NCBI GenBank assembly: GCA_900472925.1
Contig: UCJU01000033.1
Coordinates: forward strand, 1-34,611
DNA from: Hyphomicrobiales bacterium
Lineage (GTDB): Bacteria; Pseudomonadota; Alphaproteobacteria; Rhizobiales; Rhizobiaceae
Direction: 5' to 3'
Length of the DNA: 34,611 nt
A program made the position numbers and the translations under genes. This document shows positions 8,873 to 17,666 of this stretch, in pieces. The notes beneath the pieces were generated by a model, which made no database searches, was not told the DNA's origin, and saw nothing but the letters and a program-made list of their open reading frames with translations. How positions within the stretch are numbered: position 1 is the stretch's first letter; the number at the start of each line of letters is the position of its first letter.

Positions 8873-9267
8873 AAATTTCGGTCGATACGAACGTGTTGGC
8901 TCGCGCTGTTTTGCAGGATGATGAAGAACAAGGCCGCGCCGCAAGTCAACTCTTGAGAGAGGTTTCGCTGATCGCCGTTTCGTTGCCCTGCCTGTGCGAG
9001 TTGGTTTGGATATTGCGTCGGGGCGCGAAACTGTCGAAGGAAGACGTCGCGGTAACGATCCGCGATTTGCTGGATGCAGGAAATGTTGTGATGAACAGGC
9101 CTGCTGTTGAAGCGGGGCTTGCGATCCTCGAAGCGGGCGGAGATTTTGCGGACGGCATCATGGCCTATGAGGGTCTTTGGCTAGGCGGTGAAACCTTCGT
9201 CTCGTTCGATAAACAGGCGGTCGAATTGGTGATGCAGCAAGGGCAGGCCGCACAACTCCTTTCCTGA
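8869..9267 (+). CDS. vapC: PIN-domain ribonuclease toxin (VapC-like)
   Basis: A 132-residue PIN-domain protein, the usual length for VapC toxins, which cleave RNA (often tRNA or rRNA) with a Mg2+-dependent acidic centre. The acidic residues are visible: D6 in ISVDTNVLAR, E44 in PCLCELVWIL, D92/D95 in GGDFADGIMA and D114 in FVSFDKQ. The ATG at 8869 overlaps the antitoxin stop, and the frame can be extended 5 codons upstream, but MKISVDTN is the family start. The gene looks intact, so the module is probably functional. Confidence 0.88.
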   Translation: MKISVDTNVLARAVLQDDEEQGRAASQLLREVSLIAVSLPCLCELVWILRRGAKLSKEDVAVTIRDLLDAGNVVMNRPAVEAGLAILEAGGDFADGIMAYEGLWLGGETFVSFDKQAVELVMQQGQAAQLLS

Positions 9268-9437
9268 TTTGCATCGGCCCTTTCGATATTTTTTCGCGTT
9301 GGCCTCTTTCGCGGCTTCGTGCCCATCAGGCCAACTTGTGGAAACGCAGATCCTAAGTCCATTGCAAGCCAGCTCAACGATGACAACCGCGCAAAACTAT
9401 GAGAGGAGATTTTCGAGTTTAACGAGGGAATAGAACA

Positions 9438-9716
9438 GTGACCACAACAAACGAAATTGCAGACAAGATCGCCGCCGATCACAGCCTCACCAAGGCCCAG
9501 GCAAAAAGTATTGTCGAGGCCGTGATCGCTTCGATCAGCGAAGCCGCCGTTGCCGGTAACGAAACGAGCTTGCCCGGCTTCGGTAAGTTCAAGGTCAAGG
9601 CAACCCCAGAGCGCGAGGCTCGAAATCCCGCGACTGGCGCGACGGTCAAGGTGGCTGCCGCCAAGAAACTGGCTTTTACGCCAGCCAAGGCGCTTAAGGA
9701 TGCAATGAACAAATAA
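9438..9716 (+). CDS. HU-family nucleoid DNA-binding protein
   Basis: A 92-residue HU/IHF protein that bends DNA non-specifically and shapes the nucleoid. The family pattern is clear: TTNEIADKIAADHSLTKAQAKSIV (dimer helices), LPGFGKFKVKATPEREARNPATG (beta arm with the RNPxTG tip), VKVAAAKKLAFTPAKALKDAMNK. The start is a GTG preceded by GAGGGA at 9424-9429. It has its own strong terminator. Extra HU copies are common on rhizobial replicons; it could serve the plasmid or the host chromosome. Confidence 0.93.
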   Translation: MTTTNEIADKIAADHSLTKAQAKSIVEAVIASISEAAVAGNETSLPGFGKFKVKATPEREARNPATGATVKVAAAKKLAFTPAKALKDAMNK

Positions 9717-9742
9717 GTCTGGGCAAACGCTGTTCGCGAAGG

Positions 9743-9777
9743 AAGCCCGATCTCCTGTGAGATCGGGCTTTTGTTTT
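9743..9777 (+). terminator. Rho-independent terminator after the HU gene
   Basis: A perfect 12-bp stem AAGCCCGATCTC / GAGATCGGGCTT with a CTGT loop, followed by a T-rich run to 9777. It starts 26 bases after the HU stop codon. Confidence 0.92.
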
Positions 9778-9844
9778 GACGCTCCACGGTGAACCACGAT
9801 GGGTTCAGACAGCCTGCGCGGATCAACGTCCCCTCGCTCTGATG

Positions 9845-10087
9845 TTACGGATTCTTGAACCTCACTCCGACACCGGCTCCATTGGTCGGTATGAACTCAA
9901 TGCCAGCTGCCTCAAGCGTCATCTTTATAAGTTTTAAATTTGCAGATGTGATCGCGGGCAGACCGTTATCGGCTTCGGCGCGCCGTATTGTGGAAATTCC
10001 TACGCTGGCTGACTCGGCAAGATATTCAGCCGTCCATCGTAGTAAAGCTCTCGCTGCTCGAATTTGAGCTCCGGTAATTTCGCTCAT
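9845..10087 (-). CDS. XRE-family transcriptional regulator
   Basis: An 80-residue single-domain regulator: ITGAQIRAARALLRWTAEYL, AESASVGISTIRRAEADNGL, then LKLIKMTLEAAGIEFIPTNG and GVGVRF. This is the well-known short phage-like HTH family (IRAAR.LL.W....LA..A.VS..TI.RAE ... LE.AGIEFI..NG.GVG). I chose the ATG at 10087; two upstream codons from a TTG are possible. It is divergent from the hypothetical gene at 10212, so the shared 124-base intergenic region, with its symmetrical hairpin, may be its operator region. Confidence 0.85.
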   Translation of the reverse strand: MSEITGAQIRAARALLRWTAEYLAESASVGISTIRRAEADNGLPAITSANLKLIKMTLEAAGIEFIPTNGAGVGVRFKNP

Positions 10088-10144
10088 CTGCAACTGTTTC
10101 TCATTGAAACTTTTTCGTTCATATGATATATCCTAGTTCAAATC

Positions 10145-10179
10145 GGTCACGCCCGGTGTTGAAGCCACCGGATGTGACC
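10145..10179 (+). repeat. Symmetrical hairpin in the leader of the gene at 10212
   Basis: GGTCAC - GC - CCGGTG - loop TTGAAGC - CACCGG - AT - GTGACC: two perfect 6-bp stems separated by a 2x2 internal loop. It ends 32 bases before the start codon and lacks a T-tract, so it is not a terminator. It could be an RNA leader structure or a protein-binding palindrome. I do not recognise it as a known riboswitch. Confidence 0.6.
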
Positions 10180-10211
10180 TGACCAAACCCTAGCTGTCTG
10201 GAGCTCGGATC

Positions 10212-10856
10212 ATGGCTGATTCTGAGAATAGCAGAACTTTGCCCGCAATCACGTGTAGAAACCCTCTACAGACCGCGGAACGGTTCCTGTCCAACAATTT
10301 TTCTGACCAAGAGGGCTGGGCGCCGAGCATACGAGATCCCGCCTTGACGAAATGGCACGCCTGGAACCGCGCTTTTCAGGAGCTAGGTGATCTTGGACGA
10401 GCGCAGCAGAAGCTCGAAAGCCGCTTATGGTCCATAGCACCAGCGCCGCTGGTCGAAATCACTTTGACGGACAGCGCCGCGCCTTTCTTTACCTCCTCAA
10501 TCTCCGAGATTCAGTACCGGTTGAGAGGGGATGCCTTTGCGGCGGTCCGAGCAAGTGCTGAAGCAGATTTGCTTGCCAAGCGCCAGCGTTGGGAGGCAGC
10601 GGATCAATCCGTCGGCTACAGCCGGGCAAAGCGGGCGGAGGACGAGGCATCTCTCATAGAGGAGCGTTTGGCGGACGAACTCCTGCAGACACCAGCCATG
10701 AGCACTGTTGCAGCGGCTGCGAAGCTCCACTGTATTTTGGAGCGCGGTTCCCCTCGCCCAGACAGTGACGAGTTTCCTTGGCCTCAGATCAGGTCAGTCC
10801 TGATCGATGTTCTCGCAATGGATGGCATGTCCTCAATGGAGACCTGTGCCGGTTAA
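10212..10856 (+). CDS. Hypothetical protein
   Basis: A 214-residue protein that I do not recognise. TGGAG about 8 bases before the ATG and normal GC-rich codon use support it as real. It begins with polar sequence, contains two tryptophan-rich spots (WAPSIRDPALTKWHAWNRAF) and a charged, helix-forming middle (residues ~110-160, for example AKRQRWEAADQ and RAKRAEDEASLIEERLADEL) that may form a coiled coil. The segment AVRASAEADLLAKRQ continues this helix. No membrane segment or catalytic motif is apparent. The divergent XRE regulator and the structured leader suggest regulated expression. Confidence 0.55.
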   Translation: MADSENSRTLPAITCRNPLQTAERFLSNNFSDQEGWAPSIRDPALTKWHAWNRAFQELGDLGRAQQKLESRLWSIAPAPLVEITLTDSAAPFFTSSISEIQYRLRGDAFAAVRASAEADLLAKRQRWEAADQSVGYSRAKRAEDEASLIEERLADELLQTPAMSTVAAAAKLHCILERGSPRPDSDEFPWPQIRSVLIDVLAMDGMSSMETCAG

Positions 10857-11007
10857 GTCCCGACGCTCGGCCATCTTCTGTGTGGTTGAGAGTCTAACCC
10901 GCCATCGTGGCAGTTCAATACTTCCGATCAACCGCCGACTTTTGAAACGGTCGTGAAAATTTTTCAGATTTTCCACTTTTCATGATCAGTACAGTGTGCA
11001 ATGTAGA

Positions 11008-11032
11008 GTATACAACGACATAGCATACAATG
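11008..11032. promoter_or_regulatory. Repeated half-site upstream of the ABC importer operon
   Basis: GTATACAACG (11008-11017) and GCATACAATG (11023-11032) are near-identical 10-mers 15 bases apart, in an AT-rich stretch about 120 bases before the binding-protein gene. Such TATACAA-type sites are often bound by GntR-family regulators, but no such regulator is nearby, so this is a weak proposal. The rest of 10857-11150 holds no supported gene. Confidence 0.25.
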
Positions 11033-11150
11033 CAATTAGAGCGGTATCTGGCCTGAGGCGCACGACATGTGCCGCGGGAAGGATGACGTGCGCAGTAAAA
11101 ACTCACTGCCAAGAATGAAGTTGAAGAAATCAAAAGAAGGGAACGACGTA

Positions 11151-12746
11151 ATGCAATTTATGGAAGGATTCCGCCCGCCTCTCCTGGCTTTGGCATTCGC
11201 GACGGTTACCGCCGCCGCACTTGCAGGGACGACCTCCGCTTTGGCAGAGGAACTGCGGGTAGGTACGCAGCTTAAACTGATGACGCTCGATCCCCACTAC
11301 GCGGATCTTAATGAGAACAACGCGCTGCTAGCTCATATCTACGAGCGCCTCGTGCGGCAGGATGAGCATCTCAATCCCCAGCCTGCCCTTGCGGTGTCAT
11401 GGAAGCGCCTATCCCCGACCGAGTGGGAGTTCAAACTGCGCGACGGTGTTCGTTTCCATGATGGCTCGGCATTTTCCGCTCAGGATGTCATTTACTCGAT
11501 CGAGCGCGTCCGTGATTTCCTGAAACCTCCAAGTGGTGGGTTTCAGGGTTACACCAAGCCGATCAAGTCCGTAACAGCACCGGATCCCATGACTGTGGTC
11601 ATCGAAACAAGCGGAGAGGCCCCTACCCTTCCATTGCAGATGACCACGTTGTTCATTCTCCCGCATAAGGCGAGCGGTTTTGCCACCACCGAGGAACTGA
11701 ATGCAGGTGCGCAGCCAAATGGAACAGGTCCTTATAAATTCAAGGCGTGGCAGTCCGGTGAACGTCTGACGCTATCGAGCAATCCAGATTACTGGGGAGG
11801 CGCCCCGCCATGGTCCGATGTCACCTTCCGCATCATCGAAAGCCCGGCTGCGCGCGTGGCGGCGCTCACGACCGGTGATGTTGATCTCGCTGACTTTATT
11901 CCGGCACGAGATGTCGAGGGTCTCAAGGCACGCAAGATCGAAATCGACAGCACGGCCGCGTCCCGGTCCAACTTTCTTCAGTTCGATATCGGAAGCGATG
12001 AGCCTCCAGGCGTGACGGGCAAGAACGGAAAGCCCATCGGCAATCCCTTCCGCGACAAGCGCGTTCGCCAGGCGCTGACAATGGCAACGGATCGATCATT
12101 CATCACCGATCGGATCCTGTCCGGTTACGGCACTGCCGCTGCACAGCTTTTTCCACCGGGCCTGGGGGGAACCTCGGATAGGCTGAAAGTCACCCCGCCT
12201 GACTATACCGGGGCCAAGGCTCTTTTGACAGAGGCCGGATATCCTGACGGTTTCAACGTCGTGCTGGCAGGTCCAGGTGGCCGCTATCCCGGCGATGCGG
12301 AGTCGCTGCAGTCGATTGCCCAGAACTGGGCTCGTGTCGGTGTCACGGTCCAGCCTGTCGTCTCACCCTTCTCCGTTTTCATGACGAAGCGGTCTAACGG
12401 CGAGTATTCCGTCTGGTACGGCGGCTGCTCTGGAGAAGCGGTCACACTTTGTCTTGATGGCGTCCTTGCATCGTCAGATGCAGCACGAGGCACCGGGTCG
12501 CTCAATTACGGCCACTACGAAAACAATGCCTTCGACGAAATGCTCGCCAAAGCAAAGGCGATGGAAGAAGGGCCGGGTCGTCGCGAGGCTCTGGCACGCG
12601 CGACGGAATTCGTGATGAGCGACTATCCGATCATTCCGCTTTACCACTACCACCTGATCGTCGGGCATGGGCCGAAAGTCGGTGCCTACACCGTGCATCC
12701 GCGTGGCTGGACGACGGCCATGCAAGCCGCCTCACGGACAGAGTGA
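11151..12746 (+). CDS. Peptide-type ABC transporter substrate-binding protein (SBP family 5)
   Basis: Periplasmic binding protein of the DppA/OppA family, 531 residues. It has a Sec signal peptide: a hydrophobic core (LLALAFATVTAAALAG) and a likely cleavage site after ALA at residue 32. Family landmarks follow: LDPHYADLNENNALLAHIYE, LAVSWKRLSPTEWEFKLRDG, VRFHDGSAFSAQDVIYSIER, PNGTGPYKFKAW and NPDYWGG. The frame extends upstream to 11067, but the ATG at 11151 gives the signal peptide a proper start and has AGAAGG at 11135-11140. It is the first gene of a five-gene operon. The ligand may be a di- or oligopeptide, opine, or other family-5 substrate; sequence alone does not decide. Confidence 0.93.
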   Translation: MQFMEGFRPPLLALAFATVTAAALAGTTSALAEELRVGTQLKLMTLDPHYADLNENNALLAHIYERLVRQDEHLNPQPALAVSWKRLSPTEWEFKLRDGVRFHDGSAFSAQDVIYSIERVRDFLKPPSGGFQGYTKPIKSVTAPDPMTVVIETSGEAPTLPLQMTTLFILPHKASGFATTEELNAGAQPNGTGPYKFKAWQSGERLTLSSNPDYWGGAPPWSDVTFRIIESPAARVAALTTGDVDLADFIPARDVEGLKARKIEIDSTAASRSNFLQFDIGSDEPPGVTGKNGKPIGNPFRDKRVRQALTMATDRSFITDRILSGYGTAAAQLFPPGLGGTSDRLKVTPPDYTGAKALLTEAGYPDGFNVVLAGPGGRYPGDAESLQSIAQNWARVGVTVQPVVSPFSVFMTKRSNGEYSVWYGGCSGEAVTLCLDGVLASSDAARGTGSLNYGHYENNAFDEMLAKAKAMEEGPGRREALARATEFVMSDYPIIPLYHYHLIVGHGPKVGAYTVHPRGWTTAMQAASRTE

Positions 12747-12757
12747 GGGCAGCGCAC

Positions 12758-13729
12758 ATGGTATCGACAATCATTGGAAGGCTGTCACAAGCCTTTCTTC
12801 TCCTCCTCGTCATGTCGCTCATTGGCTTCATCGGCATCCACAGTGTCGGCAATCCGGTCTTCAATCTCGTCAACATCGAGACTGCGACTCCCGAGGACAT
12901 CAGAAATGCGACCATCGCGCTCGGACTGGATCGGCCTGTCTGGCATCAGTATTTCCTGTTTATCGGAAACGTTCTGAGCGGTAATTTCGGGACATCCTAT
13001 ATCTATCATCTCCCGGCGTTCGAACTGGTGATGAGCAAGCTGCCCGCCACCCTCGAGCTTGCAATCGTCGCGATGTCGATTGCAGCGCCGGGCGGCGTGC
13101 TTCTGGGGTTGCTTGCGGGCCGCCGGAAAGGAAAGCCGATTGATCGTGCGATCCTCCACGGAAGCGTTATTGCGCTGAGCATTCCATCCTTCTGGCTGAG
13201 CATGATGCTTATCCTGATCGGTGCCATTCTGACGGGCTGGTTCCCGTCCGGTGGCCGCGGCTCCACCGCCGCTTTGTTCGGCGCAGAGTGGAGTTTCCTA
13301 ACGCTCGACGGTCTTCGGAAGATGACGTTGCCAGCACTTGCGCTCGCGATCCCCAACATCGCTTTGATCGCAAGGCTAACGCGGTCCGGAACGATCGAAG
13401 TCGAAACACAAGATTTCACACGGTTCTGCCAGGCGAAAGGCCTGTCGTCACGACGGATTCTCTTTCGTCACACGCTACCAAATATCAGCGTTCCGATCGT
13501 GACGATCATTGGCATGCAGTTTGGTGGGATGCTGGCATTCGCCGTCGTGGTCGAGTCCATATTCAACTGGCCGGGTGTCGGAAAACTATTGATCGACTCG
13601 ATCCAGCTTCTCGACCGGCCAGTCGTCATGGCCACCCTCACCTTCATCTCGATTGCTTTCGTCGGGCTCAACGCGCTCGTCGACCTCTTCTACGTCGTGC
13701 TCGATCCGCGCACACGCCGCAGCGCATGA
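12758..13729 (+). CDS. ABC transporter permease (DppB type)
   Basis: Inner-membrane permease of about 323 residues. It has an N-terminal membrane segment (AFLLLLVMSLIGFIGIHSV), a periplasmic part with the conserved LGLDRPVWHQYFLFIGNVLSGNFG-type motif, and five further segments. The cytoplasmic EAA loop is seen as LARLTRSGTIEVETQDFTRF, AKGLSSRRILFRHTLPN. The C-terminus ends LNALVDLFYVVLDPRTR, typical of DppB. The frame could begin at a GTG at 12743, but the ATG at 12758 has GAGGG 8 bases before it. It pairs with the DppC-type permease that follows after 10 bases. Confidence 0.93.
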   Translation: MVSTIIGRLSQAFLLLLVMSLIGFIGIHSVGNPVFNLVNIETATPEDIRNATIALGLDRPVWHQYFLFIGNVLSGNFGTSYIYHLPAFELVMSKLPATLELAIVAMSIAAPGGVLLGLLAGRRKGKPIDRAILHGSVIALSIPSFWLSMMLILIGAILTGWFPSGGRGSTAALFGAEWSFLTLDGLRKMTLPALALAIPNIALIARLTRSGTIEVETQDFTRFCQAKGLSSRRILFRHTLPNISVPIVTIIGMQFGGMLAFAVVVESIFNWPGVGKLLIDSIQLLDRPVVMATLTFISIAFVGLNALVDLFYVVLDPRTRRSA

Positions 13730-13739
13730 AAGGGAACCC

Positions 13740-14609
13740 ATGAAAACCGACACGTTGCGCGCCTTCTGGAAGCGCCCCGTCCTATCCCGTATCAACTTTC
13801 CGCTGGCGCTCCTCGCCGCCTATATTCTCCTGGCGCTTGCGGCATCGCTCATCGCACCTCAAAACCCCTATGACCCTTTGCAGATTTTCACATGGGAGTC
13901 GTCTTCACCCCCGGGAACCGCCAGCAGCGTTGGCTACACCTATCTTCTGGGGACAGACGGGCTCGGCCGCGACATTTTCAGCACCGTGCTCTACGGACTG
14001 CAGATCAGCCTGTTTGTGGCAACCACCAGCACAGCGCTTGCGGCCTTGATTGGAATTACGGCTGGCGTCACTGCCGCATATTCCAACCGGTGGATTGATG
14101 CGCTCATCATGCGGATTGTCGATCTGCAACTGAGCCTTCCAACGATCCTTGTCGCGTTGATCGCTATCGTGACCCTCGGGCCTGGCATCGATCGCATCAT
14201 TCTCGCACTGGTCATCGTTCAATGGGCGACCTACGCACGCGTCACACGCGCTGTGGCAATGACCGAAGCGAGCAAGGCATATCTGGATGCTGCGCGCCTT
14301 CTGCGCCTGTCTCCGCCCCGGATCGTGCTGCGTCATCTTCTCCCGAACAGCATTGCGCCGGCAGTTACACTGATCCCGATCGAGCTCGGCCACGCGGTAG
14401 CCCTTGAAGCGACGCTATCCTTCCTCGGCCTTGGTGTTCCCATCGACAAACCTTCCCTCGGCTCGGCCGTTGCGAACGGATTTCAGTATCTCCTCACCGG
14501 CCAATACTGGATCAGCCTTTTTCCGGGGCTGGCCCTCTTCGGCCTCATCGCAAGCATCAATTTCGTCGGCGAAGACTTGCGTCGGCGGCTCGATCCAAGG
14601 AGCCGATGA
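13740..14609 (+). CDS. ABC transporter permease (DppC type)
   Basis: Second permease, 289 residues. It shows an N-terminal membrane segment (LALLAAYILLALAASLIAPQ), the DppC-type periplasmic motif HxLGTDxxGRD seen as YLLGTDGLGRDIFSTVLYGL, and the EAA loop EASKAYLDAARLLRLSPPRI, then HLLPNSIAPAVTL. The start at 13740 follows AAAGGGA; the longer frame upstream only overlaps the dppB-type gene. Its stop codon touches the ATPase start (TGAATG), showing tight coupling. Confidence 0.93.
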   Translation: MKTDTLRAFWKRPVLSRINFPLALLAAYILLALAASLIAPQNPYDPLQIFTWESSSPPGTASSVGYTYLLGTDGLGRDIFSTVLYGLQISLFVATTSTALAALIGITAGVTAAYSNRWIDALIMRIVDLQLSLPTILVALIAIVTLGPGIDRIILALVIVQWATYARVTRAVAMTEASKAYLDAARLLRLSPPRIVLRHLLPNSIAPAVTLIPIELGHAVALEATLSFLGLGVPIDKPSLGSAVANGFQYLLTGQYWISLFPGLALFGLIASINFVGEDLRRRLDPRSR

Positions 14610-16295
14610 ATGGAACAGGACCAGAAGCAATCTCCCCTCCTCGTCGTCAGCAATCTTACCTTGAAGCATCAACGGGCCGAAACCTCGACGACAATCCTGC
14701 GGGACGTCTCTTTCGAGCTTCGTGCAGGTGAAATCCTCGGGCTCATAGGTGAATCCGGCGCAGGCAAATCGACGCTCGGCAATGCCGTGCTCGGCTTGCT
14801 CGCTCCAGGATTTAAGCAAACCGGTGGTCGGATTGTTTTTCGTGGTGATGTAGTCGATGAGTTGAGCGGCAAGGATAAAATGGCGATCAGAGGACGCCGG
14901 ATCTCAGCGATATTTCAGGATCACACGGCTTCACTGGACCCGTTGATGAGCGTCGGTTCGCAGATTGTCGAAACGATCCAGGCGGTGGACCGCAGCCTCA
15001 CCGCTCGACAAGCGAAAGCCCGCGCGCTTCACCTCATGGAACGTGTCGGGATCGATAATCCGGCGGACCGATACAGTCAGTATCCACACCAGTTTTCTGG
15101 CGGACAGCGCCAAAGGATCGTGATCGCGATCGCATTGGCAGGCAAGCCGGACATCATCGTTGCGGACGAACCAACCTCCGCTCTCGATGCAACCGTTCAA
15201 AAACAGATCCTCGCCTTGTTACGAAAACTGACAGACGAGACGAAAGTCGCAATCATTCTTGTCACGCACGACATGGGCGTGATCTCGGAAATCGCAGACA
15301 GGGTCGTCGTCATGCGCCACGGCAAGGTTGTCGAACAGGGCGTGACATCGTCGATCCTCGACGCGCCAGCCGAACCTTACACCCGCGATCTCCTCGCCGC
15401 TGTTCCGCGGCTGCGCCTTGCGCGCGTCCACCGCCAGCCGCCTATGCTTTCGCATGCCGCGGAAGTGGATGGAGACAGCATCGATTCAGATGGGCTGGCG
15501 GGTCCGCGTTCCATCTTGTCGGTCAAAGGCGTGACCAAGACATTCGCTCGCCACGGCCTGCCGTGGGTCCGAAGTGGTCGGCAGCCATTTGCGCTCCAGA
15601 ACGTTACCATCGAAATCAAGCGCGGTGCCATTACCGGGATCGTCGGTGAAAGCGGCAGTGGCAAGAGCACCATCGGACGCATTGTGGCGGGTCTTGAGAC
15701 GGCCAATCGAGGAACACTCGAAATCGATGGTGCAGGTTTCGATATTTCCCGATCAGGTCGCAAAAGTGGTCTGTTGGGACAGGTTCAGATGATATTCCAG
15801 GACCCCGCAATGTCACTCAATCCCCGCATGTCGGTCGGCTCCGCGCTTGGAGAAAGCGTTCGATCCGGCAACCGTGGATCGAAGTCATATGCTCACGAGG
15901 TGGGCGATCTCATGGACCGGCTGGGCCTGCCGAGAACCATATTGAAGAGTTTTCCGCATCAATTGTCCGGTGGCCAGAAGCAGAGGGTCTGCATCGCACG
16001 CGCCCTTCTCGCAAGACCCAGCATTATCGTTGCCGACGAGCCAACCTCGGCGCTCGACGTCTCGGTTCAAGCCGAGATCGTCACCCTTCTCAAGGAAACC
16101 GTTCGCGAGCGCGGGTTGTCGATGCTGTTCATCTCTCACGACCTGGCCCTCGTTCAGGACCTCTGCCATGCGATCTATATTTTCAAGGATGGCATCGTGG
16201 AAGATTCCGGCGCCACGGATTTCATATTCTCCCAGTCGAACAATCCCTACACGCGTCGGCTCATTGACGCCCGCCCGTTGCGGTTCACGCACTGA
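14610..16295 (+). CDS. Double ABC ATPase (fused DppD-DppF type)
   Basis: A 561-residue protein with two complete nucleotide-binding domains, as in fused importer ATPases such as GsiA. Domain 1: Walker A GESGAGKST (47-55), signature FSGGQRQR (162-169), Walker B IIVADEPTS (182-190). Domain 2: Walker A GESGSGKST (346-354), signature LSGGQKQR (452-459), Walker B IIVADEPTS (472-480). The LSGG motif is altered to FSGG in the first domain, which is normal for DppD types. Each domain ends in a peptide-importer C-terminal region (EPYTRDLLAAVPRLR; NPYTRRLIDARPL). AAGGAG lies before the ATG. It powers the transporter. Confidence 0.95.
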   Translation: MEQDQKQSPLLVVSNLTLKHQRAETSTTILRDVSFELRAGEILGLIGESGAGKSTLGNAVLGLLAPGFKQTGGRIVFRGDVVDELSGKDKMAIRGRRISAIFQDHTASLDPLMSVGSQIVETIQAVDRSLTARQAKARALHLMERVGIDNPADRYSQYPHQFSGGQRQRIVIAIALAGKPDIIVADEPTSALDATVQKQILALLRKLTDETKVAIILVTHDMGVISEIADRVVVMRHGKVVEQGVTSSILDAPAEPYTRDLLAAVPRLRLARVHRQPPMLSHAAEVDGDSIDSDGLAGPRSILSVKGVTKTFARHGLPWVRSGRQPFALQNVTIEIKRGAITGIVGESGSGKSTIGRIVAGLETANRGTLEIDGAGFDISRSGRKSGLLGQVQMIFQDPAMSLNPRMSVGSALGESVRSGNRGSKSYAHEVGDLMDRLGLPRTILKSFPHQLSGGQKQRVCIARALLARPSIIVADEPTSALDVSVQAEIVTLLKETVRERGLSMLFISHDLALVQDLCHAIYIFKDGIVEDSGATDFIFSQSNNPYTRRLIDARPLRFTH

Positions 16296-16376
16296 CCTCC
16301 AGATCGGTTGGACATCGAATTCGAGTTCTGCGCCAACCGAAACTTCGCTCTTTTCCATCATGCAGGAACACATGAC

Positions 16377-17615
16377 ATGACGAACGCCTTCACGGTTGCA
16401 GTAACCGGCCAGTCGCTGATCAAACACGACATTCGCACCTTCGACACGCCTGGCTTCGGGGCCGTGCGCAAGACACTCAACAAATCGGACTTTGCATTCA
16501 CAAATTTCGAGAGCACGATCTTCGGCAGCCATGGCGGATGGCCGATGAAAGGCTCGTTTTTCGGCAGCAGCCAACCCGTCGTCCTCGACACTCTCCAGTC
16601 TCTCGGGTTCCAGGGACTATCTCTGTCGAACAACCACGCTTACGATCTTGGCTCAGCCGGCATCCTGTCGACGCTTGAGGAGGTCGAAAGGCGCGGTTTT
16701 CTCCACGCCGGTATCGGTCGCAACCGCACGGCTGCGGGGCGATGCGGGCTTGGGACCATCTCTGGCCGAAAGGTCGCCTTGGTCGCCATGGATGGGGGGC
16801 CGGGCCCTGATTTTATGTACGCAGCAGATGCAGCTCCGGGCCGACCTGAGCGACCAGGAATCAACCGACTGAAACTGACCCAGATCATCGACGTGGACGA
16901 GCAGGCTTTCGAACAACTCGCCGCGATCCGGGATAAGGTCGGCTACACCAGCATGGATCTCGGTAACGATAGTCAGCCCGACGACAAGCCAATAGTAGAT
17001 GACCTATCCGAGATCGCCCTTGCCCGAGGCCTGTTCAGGCGCTCTGAGACGTTTGGCCGAAACGTCAAAATCGATACGGACGACCTGGGTAGAAATCTTG
17101 CCGCGATCACAGCTGCTGCCAACAGCGACTGCCTTGTCGTGGCTTATCTTCACCATCATCATTGGGCATCTGACTGGTATCAGGTTCCAGGGTGGGTCGG
17201 TTCTGTTGCCAGACAATGCATTGATGCCGGTGCTCACATGTTCGTCAGCCACGGCGCCCCCGTTCTTCAGCCGCTGGAGATCTATCAGGGGAAACCGATT
17301 TTCTACAGCCTTGGAAATTTCGTCTTTCACATTCGTCCGGGCAAATCCAAATGGACCGCCCGTGAGGTTTGGGAAAGCGTGATTGGCTTATGCACATTCA
17401 ACGAGATCGGCTCATTGACTGGAATTGCCTTTCATCCGGTTATCATAGGCGGTCCCGAAGGGTTGAAGAACGAAGCGCTCGACCAGCGCCTCGCACCAGA
17501 GATTGCCACTGGCGAGGACGGGCAACGGATCCTGCAGAGGTTTCGCCGGCAGTGCGCGCAATTCGGCACGGCCATCAGGATTTCGGAAGATGTCGGCTAT
17601 TACGACGCCAACTGA
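16377..17615 (+). CDS. CapA-family metallophosphatase-like protein
   Basis: A 412-residue protein of the CapA (poly-gamma-glutamate synthesis/PGA_cap) family, related to calcineurin-like phosphoesterases. Family motifs: TNFEST (about 42-47), LSLSNNHAYDLGSAGIL (about 82-98), the histidine cluster HHHHW (about 259-263), and VSHGAPVLQPLEIYQGKPIF with YSLGNFVF. The first strand reads VTGQSLIKHD, where many relatives have GDxxL, so one usual metal ligand may be replaced. There is no signal peptide, so a cytoplasmic site is likely. I chose ATG 16377 with AGGAA 8 bases before; the longer frame starts at a TTG. It is the last gene of the importer operon and probably processes the imported compound. 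That is inference. Confidence 0.85.
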   Translation: MTNAFTVAVTGQSLIKHDIRTFDTPGFGAVRKTLNKSDFAFTNFESTIFGSHGGWPMKGSFFGSSQPVVLDTLQSLGFQGLSLSNNHAYDLGSAGILSTLEEVERRGFLHAGIGRNRTAAGRCGLGTISGRKVALVAMDGGPGPDFMYAADAAPGRPERPGINRLKLTQIIDVDEQAFEQLAAIRDKVGYTSMDLGNDSQPDDKPIVDDLSEIALARGLFRRSETFGRNVKIDTDDLGRNLAAITAAANSDCLVVAYLHHHHWASDWYQVPGWVGSVARQCIDAGAHMFVSHGAPVLQPLEIYQGKPIFYSLGNFVFHIRPGKSKWTAREVWESVIGLCTFNEIGSLTGIAFHPVIIGGPEGLKNEALDQRLAPEIATGEDGQRILQRFRRQCAQFGTAIRISEDVGYYDAN

Positions 17616-17666
17616 TAAAGGAGGCGAGCCGGGCCGCACTACTCCCGCCTGAAACTAGATTGGCTG

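Noticed and set aside
10145..10179. SAM-II or similar riboswitch in the leader at 10145
   Set aside because: The sequence lacks the conserved SAM-II core, and the downstream gene has no link to methionine metabolism.
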